A stretch of 64,000 bases of DNA from Bradyrhizobium sp. CB1015 (GCF_025200925.1 NZ_CP104174.1:4030001-4094000), one strand, 5' to 3'. Positions 52,983 through 62,559 are shown, counted from the first letter of the stretch. Numbers and translations: made by a program. Notes: generated by a model from the sequence alone, not told the origin.

Positions 52983-54091
52983 GCGTCGAAAGCCTCCATA
53001 TCCCGGCAAGCCGCGAGCAGCGCAGGGCGGACGCGCCGGTGTGGCAGGTTCGGGTCGGCACGCGGCTATCGCGCGTCGCGGCCGTGGCCGGCATCGCGCT
53101 GATCGTGGCGCTGGCCGCGCTGCCCGCGTTCGCCTCGCGCAACCTGATCCAGGATTTGATCTTCGTCTTCACCATGCTGACCTTGGCACAGCTCTGGAAC
53201 GTGCTGGCCGGGTGGGGCGGGCTGGTATCGGTCGGGCAGCAGGCGTTTGTCGGGCTCGGTGCCTATGCGCTGTTTGCCGGCATCGTGATGGCCGGGCTCG
53301 ATCCGGTTGCGGCGATCCCGCTGGCCGGACTGTTCGCGGCGCTGGTCGCGGCGGTGCTCGGGCCGCTGCTGTTTCGGCTGGAAGGGCCGTATTTCGCGAT
53401 CGGCAGCTGGGTCGCAGCCGAAGCGCTGCGGCTGATCTGCGCCCAGTTCAAGTCGCTCGGCGGCGGCACCGGCATGTCGATCTCGCCGAGCGAACTGTCG
53501 CAGATGATCGGGCTGAAGACGGTGCAGGCACTGCTTGGCCTGCGCCCTGCGGCCGCGCGTGACGTGCTGGTTTACTGGCTGGCACTGCTGCTCGCCGTGC
53601 TGGTCACGCTCGGCATCTACGCCTTCATGCGCTCGCACCACGGCCTTGCGCTGGCCGCAAGCCGTGACAACGCAGCGGCGGCGCGCAGCGTCGGCGTCCG
53701 CACCGCGCGGACTCGCCACGTGCTGTGGATCGCGGTCGCGTTCGCCACCGGCATGGTCGGCGCCGTGGTTTACTTGCAGAAGGCGCGTATTTCGCCCGAT
53801 GCGGCCTTCAGCGTCACCGACTGGACCGCCTATGTCATCTTCATCGTCGTGATAGGCGGGGTGCGCACCATCGAAGGTCCGATGGTCGGCGTGCTCCTGC
53901 TGTGGGGACTCGTCACCTATCTCGCCCAATATGGCAGTCTCTATCTGGTCGTGCTCGGCACGCTCGCCATCCTGATCATGCTGTTCATGCCCAACGGCGT
54001 GTGGGGCGCGGCAGCGCGACGCTGGCAATTGCAGCCGTTCTCGACCCAGCGCCGGCTCGGCCGCAGCGAGTCCGGTCCAATGCAATTATGA
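52979..54091 (+). CDS. ABC transporter permease (LivM type)
   Basis: 370 residues with a cytoplasmic N-terminus of about 35 residues, then about 9-10 membrane segments. LAQLWNVLAGWGGLVSVGQQAFVG and LAASRDNAAAARSVGVRTARTRHV are LivM landmarks. Last gene of the transporter and of the hydroxyquinol operon. Confidence 0.94.
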   Translation: MSVESLHIPASREQRRADAPVWQVRVGTRLSRVAAVAGIALIVALAALPAFASRNLIQDLIFVFTMLTLAQLWNVLAGWGGLVSVGQQAFVGLGAYALFAGIVMAGLDPVAAIPLAGLFAALVAAVLGPLLFRLEGPYFAIGSWVAAEALRLICAQFKSLGGGTGMSISPSELSQMIGLKTVQALLGLRPAAARDVLVYWLALLLAVLVTLGIYAFMRSHHGLALAASRDNAAAARSVGVRTARTRHVLWIAVAFATGMVGAVVYLQKARISPDAAFSVTDWTAYVIFIVVIGGVRTIEGPMVGVLLLWGLVTYLAQYGSLYLVVLGTLAILIMLFMPNGVWGAAARRWQLQPFSTQRRLGRSESGPMQL

Positions 54092-54543
54092 CCAACCTTG
54101 TGCCGGGTATCCAAGACTGAAAGCATTGATCTTGTTGCGGTAAAGACCAACGCATCGGGGCAGAGTTTTGAGCGCATTTGGATGACGTGCGGATGCCTCC
54201 TCTTCACGAGCGGAATGATTAGCAATGTCGGTCGGGGCACCCATTCGTAAAGATGCTTCGGCGCGTCGACATTTCTGCCCAGGAGAGGCGAAACGAACGG
54301 ACCTGGCCATTCCAAATTTCGCTGAAGATCGGCAACAAATGCTTCGGGATCGAGGCGATGTGAGTGACAGCTATTTTGCCATCGGCGCGAACGCACTCGA
54401 CCAAGGGTGTCTCGCGACCAAATACGCCTCAATTGCCGCTCCTGGTCGCATGTCAATTCGAGTCCGACGTCGAAGCGATCCCCTCGAACTCGTCAACTTT
54501 CTTTGCGTGTCGCCGGCTTGAAAAGGCCGTAGCAAGGGCGGAA

Positions 54544-54610
54544 CTTATACTCACATCGCAAAGTGAGTATAAGCGAGCCGCCCAGAATCCGAGGCCGGGA
54601 AATTCTGGGC
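54544..54610. repeat. Two tandem perfect hairpins
   Basis: First: CTTATACTCAC-atcgcaaa-GTGAGTATAAG (54544-54573), 11-bp arms. Second: GCCCAGAAT ... ATTCTGGGC (54580-54610), 9-bp arms with a 13-base loop. They could terminate the Liv operon or be recombination-related; neither has a T-run. Confidence 0.6.
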
Positions 54611-54824
54611 TCGAACCTGTGCACGCCTTGCTCCGCGACGTGTGCACTGAAAATCCGAATATGTGATTTCCGCTTCCAATTCAGGGATATATGGCCCTAG
54701 AAGAGCCCGGTGGCAGAAGCCTCGTCAAACTGGATTTCTCAATCGGTCCAATCGCAGATAGGACCGACCCGATGCGAAATACATCAGTAAAATGAACCGC
54801 TTAGATCGCAAATTCTCTACGGCC

Positions 54825-54901
54825 CCCATGATGGATTGGAGCGAGAGTTCTGAATTCTCAATGGGTTAGAGGGCGGCGTGTGCACCGGGAGATCAAGAAA
54901 A
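54825..54901 (+). repeat. dusA-like attachment repeat, copy B
   Basis: The frame across this point reads RKFSTAPMMDWSESSEFSMG-stop, again the DusA N-terminal motif followed by the same non-DusA tail as copy A. Identical blocks: 54825-54850 (26 bases) and 54873-54901 (29 bases). In both copies the stop is 39 bases after the first ATG. Marks the probable right border of the 47-kb island. Confidence 0.65.
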
Positions 54902-55151
54902 GTCCCATCAAGACCAGTGTAAGCAGACGTTCAAAGGTGGACGCAGCGACAAGCCGCGCAATACGAATGTCCGAGAGAAGAGCATATTTGGCGTGGCGGC
55001 GGGCAATGGCAGCCGGCCACAAAACAGCGCCAAAACCTCACCGAGCGCTCTATCCACCTAGAAGCGAGAGGAGTTATAGCATCTCGGTTGAGGGTGCTTT
55101 GGTGCGCTATGGGGAGTTTCTCGCGTGATACAGTCTCACCGCTTGTCGAAA

Positions 55152-55661
55152 TTACTCCACAGTCACGGCCGGCACCGGCAGCGCCGTGATCGACTTGATC
55201 TTCTCCATCGCGAAACGCGAGGTGACGTTCTTTAGCGGAACGGCATGAATCAGCTTCTTGTAGAACACGTCGTAGCTAGACATGTCCGGAATGACGACGC
55301 GTAGCATGTAGTCGACGTCGCCGGCCATCCGGTAGAATTCCATCACCTCGGGCATGGCGCTGACCGCCGCGGCGAAGCGCTTCAGCCAGGCGTCGGAATG
55401 ATCGGAGCTTTCCACCGAGACGAACACCGAAAGGCCGAGGCCGATCTTGTTCTGGTCGACCAACGCAACGCGCTTCATGATTACGCCGTCGGCCTCCAGG
55501 CGCTGGATGCGCTTCCAGCAGGGCGTGGAGGACAGGCCGACCCGGTCGCCGATTTCGGCCACCGAGAGTGAGGCGTCCTCCTGAAGCACCGTCAGGATCT
55601 TGCGGTCGATCGCGTCGAGGCGGCGGCCAGTCTCGGCGAGCTGCAGCGCAGCGTCGGACAT
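55152..55661 (-). CDS. Lrp/AsnC-family regulator
   Basis: 169 residues. N-terminal HTH: LDAIDRKILTVLQEDASLSVAEIGDRVGLSSTPCWKRI. C-terminal RAM (ligand-binding) domain with VMEFYRMAGDVDYMLRVVIPD. A leucine-responsive-type regulator of amino-acid metabolism. The target is unknown; no transport or deaminase gene adjoins it. Confidence 0.93.
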   Translation of the reverse strand: MSDAALQLAETGRRLDAIDRKILTVLQEDASLSVAEIGDRVGLSSTPCWKRIQRLEADGVIMKRVALVDQNKIGLGLSVFVSVESSDHSDAWLKRFAAAVSAMPEVMEFYRMAGDVDYMLRVVIPDMSSYDVFYKKLIHAVPLKNVTSRFAMEKIKSITALPVPAVTVE

Positions 55662-55716
55662 TGTCTGATTACCTTTGTGTCAGTGGAAGCTGGGGGCCGG
55701 CGCTTGGGCGGGGTTG

Positions 55717-55881
55717 TCAGCCGTGAGGCCCGAACAGGAAGATTTCGTAAAGATCGTCCTGGCGGCCGCTGCGGTCATCGTTCGGGCCGCCCGTCTGCGG
55801 CCGCAGTGAGCGCCGGAACCATTCGCATGCCTGCTCGAACCAGCTGGTGAAGCTTGAATGCAGCGATATGACATAGCTCAT
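55717..55881 (-). CDS. Small hypothetical protein
   Basis: 54 residues from the ATG at 55881, with GGAG about nine bases upstream. SYVISLHSSFTSWFEQACEWFRRSL suggests an amphipathic, Trp/Phe-rich N-terminal helix and a charged tail ending LYEIFLFGPHG. Could be a small membrane-associated protein. No family recognised. Confidence 0.4.
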   Translation of the reverse strand: MSYVISLHSSFTSWFEQACEWFRRSLRPQTGGPNDDRSGRQDDLYEIFLFGPHG

Positions 55882-56080
55882 GTTCACTCCGGACAACATC
55901 GTAGGGCGAGAACACGACAAAGCTAACACGAGCGGTAACATGTTGAACATCGCCAGCCGTTGGCCACGTTCAGTTTGGTTGGATCGTACTGAGAGTGTCA
56001 TCTGTTCGAGCACAAAATTCCATGGTGCCGTTTCGCAAGGAACATTTTTCATGCGGTGTGGGGAGTGCGGAGGCGTCAGA

Positions 56081-56407
56081 TCATTCGTTCGCGAGTAGCG
56101 CGAGCACGTCGGCGTGCTGCAGACGCGGGGTGGAGCCGGCGTTCACAGGTCTACGGCAGGAGTCCGGCGCCAGCAGCAGCATGGGCAGGCCCGTGCTGCC
56201 GAACGATGCATACAGAAGGCTGCGGTCGGCGCGCTCATGCAGGTGCGATCTCGTCATCAGGCCAAGCACGAACAGGAACGCGATCAGCAGCACCAGCGGG
56301 AGGATCAATGCCTGATGCCAGCCGATGCGATCGGTCACCGCTCGCGCGTCGGCCGCCCGCTCGGCGGGCGAACGAAGGCCCGTCCATTCCAGTGTGAACT
56401 CGAACAT
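56081..56407 (-). CDS. Hypothetical protein with one membrane segment
   Basis: 108 residues from the ATG at 56407 (ACGGGG upstream). A hydrophobic stretch, ALILPLVLLIAFLFVLGLM, lies near residues 34-52. Last gene of the minus-strand group that starts with the methyltransferase. No family recognised. Confidence 0.5.
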   Translation of the reverse strand: MFEFTLEWTGLRSPAERAADARAVTDRIGWHQALILPLVLLIAFLFVLGLMTRSHLHERADRSLLYASFGSTGLPMLLLAPDSCRRPVNAGSTPRLQHADVLALLANE

Positions 56408-56443
56408 GCTGACGCCCCGTCTCACTGCTGTTCTGCGATCCCC

Positions 56444-57259
56444 TCACTTCATGTAGTCGGGCAGGGTGAACCCGTCATAGAAGCGGTCAGCCAGGATCGC
56501 CGTCTTGAACGTCGGCGATTTGTAAGCGGCGACGATGTCTTGGGCCCATTCGGCATTGGCGTTGGCCTTCTTCACTGCGAGCACGTTGATGTAGGGCGTG
56601 GTCATCTTCTCCAGCGCAAAAGCATTGGTCAGCTTCAGACCGCTGAAGATTGCAAAATTGCCCTGGACAGCGGCGAAGTCGACATCGTCGAGCGCCCGCG
56701 GCGCCTGCGCGGCCTCGAGCGGCACGATCTTGATGCCGCCTGGATTCTTGATGACATCGAGCTCGGTGACATCGACCGGCTTGCTGTCGCGAATCTCGAT
56801 CAGGCCGAGATCGCGCAGCACCCACAGCGCGCGCTGGAGGTTGACGGGATCGTTCGGCACCGCGACGCTGGAGCCCGGCTTGATTGACGTGCCAAGCGGG
56901 TGCTTCTTCGAATAGAGGCCCATCGGGGGCGTCGGAACGTGGACGATGCCGACAAGATCGGTCTTCTGGCGCTCGTTGTAGGACTCGAGGAAGACCGTGT
57001 GCTGCATCACATTGGCATCGATCTCGGACTTGAACACTGCGTTGTTGGCTTCAAGGCCGGTCGAGAACTCGACATAGCGGATCTTGTAGCTCTTTTTCTT
57101 GAGCTCGGGCTCGACGCCGATCTTGAACTCGTCGATGTACGGACCTGGCACGAAACCGACCCGCAACTCGGGCTTCGAGGGCTGCTGCGCCAGCGAGTTT
57201 CCGGCGGCGAGCGGGGAGAGAGCCAAAAGGCCGGAGAGTAGGAACAATGCGGTCTTCAT
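56444..57259 (-). CDS. NlpA/MetQ-family substrate-binding protein
   Basis: 271 residues with a cleavable signal peptide (ALFLLSGLLALSPLAAGNSLAQ) but no lipobox cysteine, unlike typical MetQ. LRVGFVPGPYIDEFKIGVEPELKKK and DANVMQHTVFLESYN and VAVPNDPVNLQRALWVL are NlpA-family hallmarks. It would bind methionine or a related organosulfur compound in the periplasm. It follows an NtaA-type monooxygenase; no MetN or MetI is adjacent. Confidence 0.9.
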   Translation of the reverse strand: MKTALFLLSGLLALSPLAAGNSLAQQPSKPELRVGFVPGPYIDEFKIGVEPELKKKSYKIRYVEFSTGLEANNAVFKSEIDANVMQHTVFLESYNERQKTDLVGIVHVPTPPMGLYSKKHPLGTSIKPGSSVAVPNDPVNLQRALWVLRDLGLIEIRDSKPVDVTELDVIKNPGGIKIVPLEAAQAPRALDDVDFAAVQGNFAIFSGLKLTNAFALEKMTTPYINVLAVKKANANAEWAQDIVAAYKSPTFKTAILADRFYDGFTLPDYMK

Positions 57260-57296
57260 GTCTTCTTACGGTTTCCAGTTTGGAGGGGGAGCGGTG

Positions 57297-58640
57297 TCAG
57301 GCGATCGCCTTGACCTGGTTGGAGTAGATGCTGGCAGGGCGGGCGAGGCCGTAATGCTCGCGCAGCGTCGTGCCGGTATAGTCCTCGCGGAACAAGCCGC
57401 GCTTGCGCAGGATCGGGACGACCTGCTCGGCAAAGACATCGAAGCCGCCCGGCAGCCAGGGCGGCATCACGTTGAAACCATCGGCCGCACCGCCCTCGAA
57501 CCAGGCCTGGATGTTGTCGGCGATCTTTTCCGGCGTGCCGGCGATGACCCAATGGCCGCGCGCGCCAGCGAGGCGCTGGACCAGTTGGCGGATCGTCGGT
57601 TTCTCGCGGTCGACGATGTCGACCACCAGCTTGAAGCGGCTGGCGACGCCACGCGCACTGGCGGTGTCGATCAGATGGCGCGGCACGGGACCGTCGAGAT
57701 CGTAGCCTGTGAGATCGATTCCGATCATGTGGCGCAGCTGCGTCAGGGAATATTCCGGCTGGATCAGCTCATTGAACTCGTCCTGGAGGCGGTCCGCCTC
57801 GGCTTGCGTGCTGCCGATGAAGGGGCTGATGCCGGGCAGGATCTTGATCTCGTCGGGGCCGCGATCGAAGGTGCGGGCCTGCCGCTTGATGTCCGCATAG
57901 AAGGACTTGGCGGAGTCCAGCGTCTGGTGCGCGGTGAAGATGGCTTCCGCAAAGCGCGCGGCGAAAGCGCGGCCGTCGTCGGAGGAGCCGGCCTGCACAT
58001 AGACCGGCCGGCCCTGCGGCGTGCGCGAGATGTTCAGCGGGCCGCGAACGCGAAAATGCTTGCCGACATGGTCGAGCGTATGGATCTTGCTGGTATCGGC
58101 GAAGATGCCCGAGGCAGGATCGTTGACGAGCGCGTCGTCCTCCCAGCTGTCCCAGAGCCGCGAGATCACGTCGAGATATTCGCGGGCGCGCTCGTAGCGC
58201 TCGTGGTGGGGCGGGTGCTCGGGCAATCCAAAGTTCTGCGCGGCCTGTGGGGCGCTGGTCGTCACGATATTCCAGCCGGCGCGGCCCTTGCTCAGGTGGT
58301 CGAGCGAGGCGAACATGCGCGCGAGATTGTAGGGCTCGGTATAGGTGGTCGATGCCGTCGCGATCAGGCCAATGCGCTTCGTCACTGCGGCGATCGCCGC
58401 CAGCCAGGTGATCGGCTCGAAGCGAAAACGCTGGGCGTAGCGGACGTTGTCGGCCAGCGCCGGCCCGTCGGCAAAGAAGATCGCATCGAACTTGCTGGCC
58501 TCGGCGCGCTGCGCCAGCTCCTGATAATAGGTGATGTCGAGAATGCGCTCTGCCGACGACCCCTTGTAGCGCCAGGCAGCTTCGTGATGGCCGCCGGGAT
58601 AGATGAAGAGATTGAGAACAAGCTGCCGTGGGTTGCTCAT
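57297..58640 (-). CDS. FMN-dependent monooxygenase, NtaA/SnaA/DszA family
   Basis: 447 residues with the bacterial luciferase-like (LLM) barrel. LVLNLFIYPGGHHEAAWR at the N-terminus, DAIFFADGPALAD, TTYTEPYNLARMFASLDHLSKGRAGWNIVTT and the GRPVYVQAGSSDDGRAFAARFAE segment are typical of the NtaA group. It oxidises nitrilotriacetate, sulfones or similar substrates with FMNH2 from a reductase not seen here. The neighbours (NlpA, TauD, SsuA-like genes) suggest sulfur-compound scavenging. Confidence 0.92.
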   Translation of the reverse strand: MSNPRQLVLNLFIYPGGHHEAAWRYKGSSAERILDITYYQELAQRAEASKFDAIFFADGPALADNVRYAQRFRFEPITWLAAIAAVTKRIGLIATASTTYTEPYNLARMFASLDHLSKGRAGWNIVTTSAPQAAQNFGLPEHPPHHERYERAREYLDVISRLWDSWEDDALVNDPASGIFADTSKIHTLDHVGKHFRVRGPLNISRTPQGRPVYVQAGSSDDGRAFAARFAEAIFTAHQTLDSAKSFYADIKRQARTFDRGPDEIKILPGISPFIGSTQAEADRLQDEFNELIQPEYSLTQLRHMIGIDLTGYDLDGPVPRHLIDTASARGVASRFKLVVDIVDREKPTIRQLVQRLAGARGHWVIAGTPEKIADNIQAWFEGGAADGFNVMPPWLPGGFDVFAEQVVPILRKRGLFREDYTGTTLREHYGLARPASIYSNQVKAIA

Positions 58641-58682
58641 GGTTCGATGTCCAGATGCGATGGCCGGGGAGGAGGCCGGCGG

Positions 58683-59519
58683 CTACGAGATGGAAGGGGC
58701 GGCTCGCGATCCCGGCTTGCGCGCGAAAGCGAAACGCAGATATCGTTCGAGACGCAGACCCTCCGGCGTGCGCCTCGTCTCGACCAGCGCGGCAAAGGCC
58801 GCGTCGATCGCTGCCCGTTCGGTCGATGTAAAGCTGCCAAGAAAGTTGCCGAATGCGCTGGCTTCGGACCATCCGAGCACCGAATTAACGTCACCGTGGA
58901 GATCGACGAGCGAGCGCAGGTCGCTCCGGTATTCGGCGAAGCCGGTCTCGGCGAACAGCGCCCTGAGCTCCGTGTCGGTGGCTCCGAGCACGCGGTTTGA
59001 CTCGCCGCTTCTCTCGCTGAACCCGGCCTGCTCAATGGCCTGGCGGAGCAGGGTGCGTGACTCGTGAGGTTTGGTCGGATCCTGCGCATTCAGGCCGATC
59101 CGGCCGCCCGGCTTGAGAACCCGCTCGATCTCGCGCAGCGCCTGCCGCTTGTCGGCGATCCAGTGGAAGACGCTGTTGAGGTAGACGGCATCGAATTGCG
59201 CAGGTCCAAAGCGCGAAAGGTCTTCGGCACGGCCGACATCGAAGGTCAGTGTCTCCGAGGCGCGCAGGCGCGCGATGGCGATCCGGTTCTCAAGCGGATC
59301 GATGCCGATCACGCGGCCGGCCGGACCGACGAGTCCCGCGACGAATTCGGTCAGGCGGCCGGTGCCGGCGCCGATATCGAGCACGTGATCCCCGGACTTC
59401 AAAGCCAGCGGTCCGATGAGGAATTTGCCATGGTGAAACTGGAGGATGCCAGCCTGCTCGTAGCTGCGTGCAAGCTCGGGCGTGTCCCGTTCGAGGCTGA
59501 TGACGCCGGCGGTCGACAT
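58683..59519 (-). CDS. Class I SAM-dependent methyltransferase
   Basis: 278 residues from the ATG at 59519; a longer start at 59540 is possible. Motif I VLDIGAGTGRLTEFVA, GIDPLENRIAIAR, FDAVYLNSVFHWI and LKPGGRIGLNAQD match the UbiE/Methyltransf_11 fold. First gene of a minus-strand group with the NtaA-like gene 42 bases downstream. Substrate unknown. Confidence 0.9.
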   Translation of the reverse strand: MSTAGVISLERDTPELARSYEQAGILQFHHGKFLIGPLALKSGDHVLDIGAGTGRLTEFVAGLVGPAGRVIGIDPLENRIAIARLRASETLTFDVGRAEDLSRFGPAQFDAVYLNSVFHWIADKRQALREIERVLKPGGRIGLNAQDPTKPHESRTLLRQAIEQAGFSERSGESNRVLGATDTELRALFAETGFAEYRSDLRSLVDLHGDVNSVLGWSEASAFGNFLGSFTSTERAAIDAAFAALVETRRTPEGLRLERYLRFAFARKPGSRAAPSIS

Positions 59520-59893
59520 CGTGCTTTCCAAAATCTCCAACGCGCCGCCGAGGCGGCTTGATCGAGAAGAACTCTATGTTGTCGGAATGAGAAAAGTCGA
59601 TGAAATGGATTTGCGTTGTTCGGTGCCACGCAAGCATGAATCTAACGGCGGGAGCGCGTTGAGGAGATGATGTCGCGAACCGATAATCTCAACTGAAGCC
59701 GGCGTGGCGATCGGGTGTCCCGTCGCCCGTCCTGGCTCACTTCGCGCAGTCGAAGCAAATCTTTCAACGCGCCGTGACCCCGCGGTGGGTTCGTTGTTCG
59801 TGCCGCAAAACAAAACCCATTCCATTTCATTGACTGAATGTCGCTGGCTTCTACGATTTGGTCGCATCTGATGCAGAGAAATCCGGGTGCAAC
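59520..59893. other. Divergent promoter region
   Basis: Separates the minus-strand methyltransferase group from the plus-strand FAD-monooxygenase gene and should hold both promoters. No distinct operator was found. Confidence 0.4.
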
Positions 59894-61333
59894 ATGTTTC
59901 AGTCCGATATCGACGCCGCAGCGCGCGACACCTTGCGTCTGATTGGTCCCGACCCGCAGAACTGGGTTCCTGATCGTCACGGGGTCGACCACAACGTCGC
60001 AATCATCGGCGGCGGGCAATCCGGAAGCGCTTTCGCCTTTGCACTGCGCCGTGCCGGCATCGGCAGGGTCACGGTGATCGATGCAGCGCGCGACGCGGCG
60101 TCGTCCGGCCCTTGGCTCAGCAGCGCGCGCATGCACAAGCTGCGGACGCCGAAAAGCCTGCCCGGACCCGAGCTTGGCTTGCCCGGATTGAGCTTTCAGG
60201 GCTGGTATGAAGCGCGGAATGGCGCGGCCGCATATGAAGCGATCGATCGTATTTCCCGCATCGATTGGGCGGCCTATCTCGACTGGTACCGCAAGACGCT
60301 CGGCATCGAGGTGCGCTATCGGACGAAGCTAGTCCGTATCGAGCCGGTGGCGGATCATTTGCGGCTTCATCTCGACGTCGCCGGCGAGGCAAGAACCGAA
60401 ACCGCTCGCAAGATCATTCTCGCCAGCGGCTTCCCCGGCAACGGCGGTCCGTCCATCCCCGACGCGCTCTCGCGCAATCTGCCAAAGGAGCTTTACGCGC
60501 ATACATTGGAAGCGATCGATTTCGGCAAGCTGCGCGACAAATCGGTCGCGGTGCTGGGCAGCGCGGCCTCCGCGTTCGATGCAGCGGCGGTTGCGCTCGA
60601 AGCTGGGGCGAGGGAGGTGCACCTGTTCGCACGCCGCGGCAAGATTGCCTCGGAGCCCGTGATCAGGACGCGCGGATATCCGGGGGCATATGACAATTAT
60701 GGGGCGCTCCCGGACGCGGTCCGCTGGCATCAGGCCATCCGCTTCCGTCGCGCGGGGTCGACGCCGCCGCCCGATGCGATCGCGCGCGCTGTCAAGTTCC
60801 CCAACTTCCACCTCCATCTGGGGGCGCCGTGGATCTCAGCCAAGCCGTTCGGGCGGCGGCTGCTTGCAACCACGCCGCAAGGCGACATCGCATTCGATTT
60901 CGTCATCGCCGGTACGGGCTATCAGGTCGATCTCGCAAAGCGCGCCGAGCTCGCCGGCTTCGCGGACGAGATCCTGCTGTGGCGCGACCGCTATACGCCG
61001 AATGCGGATGAGCAGGACGAAACCCTTGGCGCACATCCCTACCTCGGTGCGGGCCACGAATTCCTGGAGAAGGAGCCCGGCCGCGCGCCTTACTTGCGGA
61101 ACATCCACGTGTTCAATCCCGCAGCGTTCGTCAGCTTCGGCCTGCCGATTGGGGATGTGCCGAGCTTCAAGCGCGATATTCCGGGCGTCGTCGCGCGGAT
61201 CAGCAGGGATCTGTTCCTTGACGACCTTCCGGCACATGAGGCTCGGATCAACGGGCCGATCGCCGACGACTTCGAGCCCTCGCTCTATGCGTCGGCCGTC
61301 TGGCGTTCGCCCAACATCATCGCTGCGGAATAG
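59894..61333 (+). CDS. FAD/NAD(P)-binding monooxygenase-like protein
   Basis: 479 residues from the ATG at 59894. N-terminal FAD motif VAIIGGGQSGSAFAFAL; the second nucleotide-binding motif is VAVLGSAASAFDAAAVALE; FVIAGTGYQVDLAKRAEL resembles the ATG motif of flavin monooxygenases. LHKLRTPKSLPGPELG is typical of a group found near TauD and SsuA genes. Probable N- or S-oxidising monooxygenase. It is followed by a TauD-family dioxygenase gene 299 bases later. Confidence 0.85.
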   Translation: MFQSDIDAAARDTLRLIGPDPQNWVPDRHGVDHNVAIIGGGQSGSAFAFALRRAGIGRVTVIDAARDAASSGPWLSSARMHKLRTPKSLPGPELGLPGLSFQGWYEARNGAAAYEAIDRISRIDWAAYLDWYRKTLGIEVRYRTKLVRIEPVADHLRLHLDVAGEARTETARKIILASGFPGNGGPSIPDALSRNLPKELYAHTLEAIDFGKLRDKSVAVLGSAASAFDAAAVALEAGAREVHLFARRGKIASEPVIRTRGYPGAYDNYGALPDAVRWHQAIRFRRAGSTPPPDAIARAVKFPNFHLHLGAPWISAKPFGRRLLATTPQGDIAFDFVIAGTGYQVDLAKRAELAGFADEILLWRDRYTPNADEQDETLGAHPYLGAGHEFLEKEPGRAPYLRNIHVFNPAAFVSFGLPIGDVPSFKRDIPGVVARISRDLFLDDLPAHEARINGPIADDFEPSLYASAVWRSPNIIAAE

Positions 61334-61632
61334 AGCAAAAGCATAAGTTGCCACTGGAGACGCCATGACCGCGGATGCGTCCGTTTCTCAACCGCGTCAA
61401 ACTTTGGAAGCTATTTCCGAAGTCCTTGAGCTAGCATCGTGTGACTGAACAAGAGGCTGCATTGACGCAGCCTCCACGGAAAGGTCCTGCCAGACGGGAT
61501 TGCCGTCGGAGCGGACGGCAATCTCGCAACAGGATCGATCGCACCATCACTGTCCTTCACTCCGTCATCGCAGCAGCGATCGGCGCACGGCGGAGCCTTG
61601 TCCAAATGGATCGCGGTATCGGGGAAGATGAC

Positions 61633-62559
61633 ATGACTGACGGAATCACCATCGACAACGTCATTCCGCGCGCGGATATCGTCAAGCGCTCGGCGCGTAT
61701 TGGCGCGGAGATCAGGAACATCAAGCTCTCCGGCGATCTTCCGGATCGGACGATTTCGGCGATCAACCAGGTGCTGCTCGAGCACAAGGTCATCTTCTTT
61801 CGTGACCAGGATCATCTCGACGACACCGAGCAGGAGCGTTTTGCCTATCGGCTCGGCAAGCTGGTGCCGCATCCGACGGTCGGCGCCACCAAGGGCACGG
61901 CCTCGATCCTCGAGCTCGACTCCGCGCGCGGAGGCGGGCGGGCCGACCAGTGGCACACTGACGTCACGTTCGTCGACGCTTATCCGAAGATCTCGGTTCT
62001 GCGCGGCGTCGTGATCCCCGAGTTCGGCGGCGACACGATCTGGTCGAACACGGCTGCCGCCTATCTCGACCTGCCTGCTCCGTTGCGAAAGCTCGCCGAC
62101 GAGCTCTGGGCGGTGCACAGCAATGCCTATGACTATGCGGTCAAGACCCGCGCGAGCGAAGCCGACCGGAAGCAATTCGAGGAGGTCTTCACGGCGACTG
62201 TCTACGAGACCGAGCATCCCGTCGTCCGCGTCCATCCCGAGACCGGCGAGCGCACGCTGGTGCTCGGAAATTTCGTCCAGCGCTTCGTCGGACTGTCGAA
62301 ATACGACGGCCAGAAGCTGTTCGACCTGTTCCAGTCGCACATCACGGCGCCGGAAAATACGGTTCGCTGGAGCTGGCGGCAGGGGGATGTCGTCGTCTGG
62401 GACAACCGCGCGACCCAGCACTACGCCGTGAACGACTACGGCGATCAGCACCGCGTCGTGCGGCGCGCGACTATCGACGGCGAGGTGCCGGTCAGCATTG
62501 ACGGGCGCCAGAGCGTCACCCGGATCAAGTCGACCAAGCCGCAAGCAAAAGCTGCCTGA
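61633..62559 (+). CDS. TauD/TfdA-family 2-oxoglutarate dioxygenase
   Basis: 308 residues. Iron ligands HxD in ADQWHTDVTF and distal His in ATQHYAVNDYGDQHRVVRR, with the Arg that binds 2-oxoglutarate. The IFFRDQDHLDDTEQERFA motif is typical of the family (taurine, sulfonate, alkylsulfatase, 2,4-D dioxygenases). The adjacent SsuA-like transporter suggests an alkylsulfonate or sulfate-ester substrate. Confidence 0.92.
   Translation: MTDGITIDNVIPRADIVKRSARIGAEIRNIKLSGDLPDRTISAINQVLLEHKVIFFRDQDHLDDTEQERFAYRLGKLVPHPTVGATKGTASILELDSARGGGRADQWHTDVTFVDAYPKISVLRGVVIPEFGGDTIWSNTAAAYLDLPAPLRKLADELWAVHSNAYDYAVKTRASEADRKQFEEVFTATVYETEHPVVRVHPETGERTLVLGNFVQRFVGLSKYDGQKLFDLFQSHITAPENTVRWSWRQGDVVVWDNRATQHYAVNDYGDQHRVVRRATIDGEVPVSIDGRQSVTRIKSTKPQAKAA

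Larger units (their letters stand above)
54092..55151. other. Gene-poor border region
   Basis: About 1 kb without a convincing gene between the last Liv gene and the Lrp gene. It holds two adjacent hairpins (54544-54610), a lone ACGTGTGCACT (54638-54648) like the integrase-side repeats, and the second dusA-like repeat (54825-54901). An open frame at 54880-55128 (MHREIKKSPIKTSVSR) overlaps the repeat and has no recognisable domain. Confidence 0.5.

Noticed and set aside
54580..54660. Possible tRNA gene or tRNA-end attachment site near the hairpins
   Set aside because: No cloverleaf can be folded and there is no GTTCGANNC T-arm in the right place; the dusA-like repeats explain the border better.
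54880..55128. 82-codon open frame starting in dusA-like repeat B
   Set aside because: Start lies inside the repeat (copy A has the same MHREIKK-like start but stops after 19 codons); no conserved body, so not called a gene.
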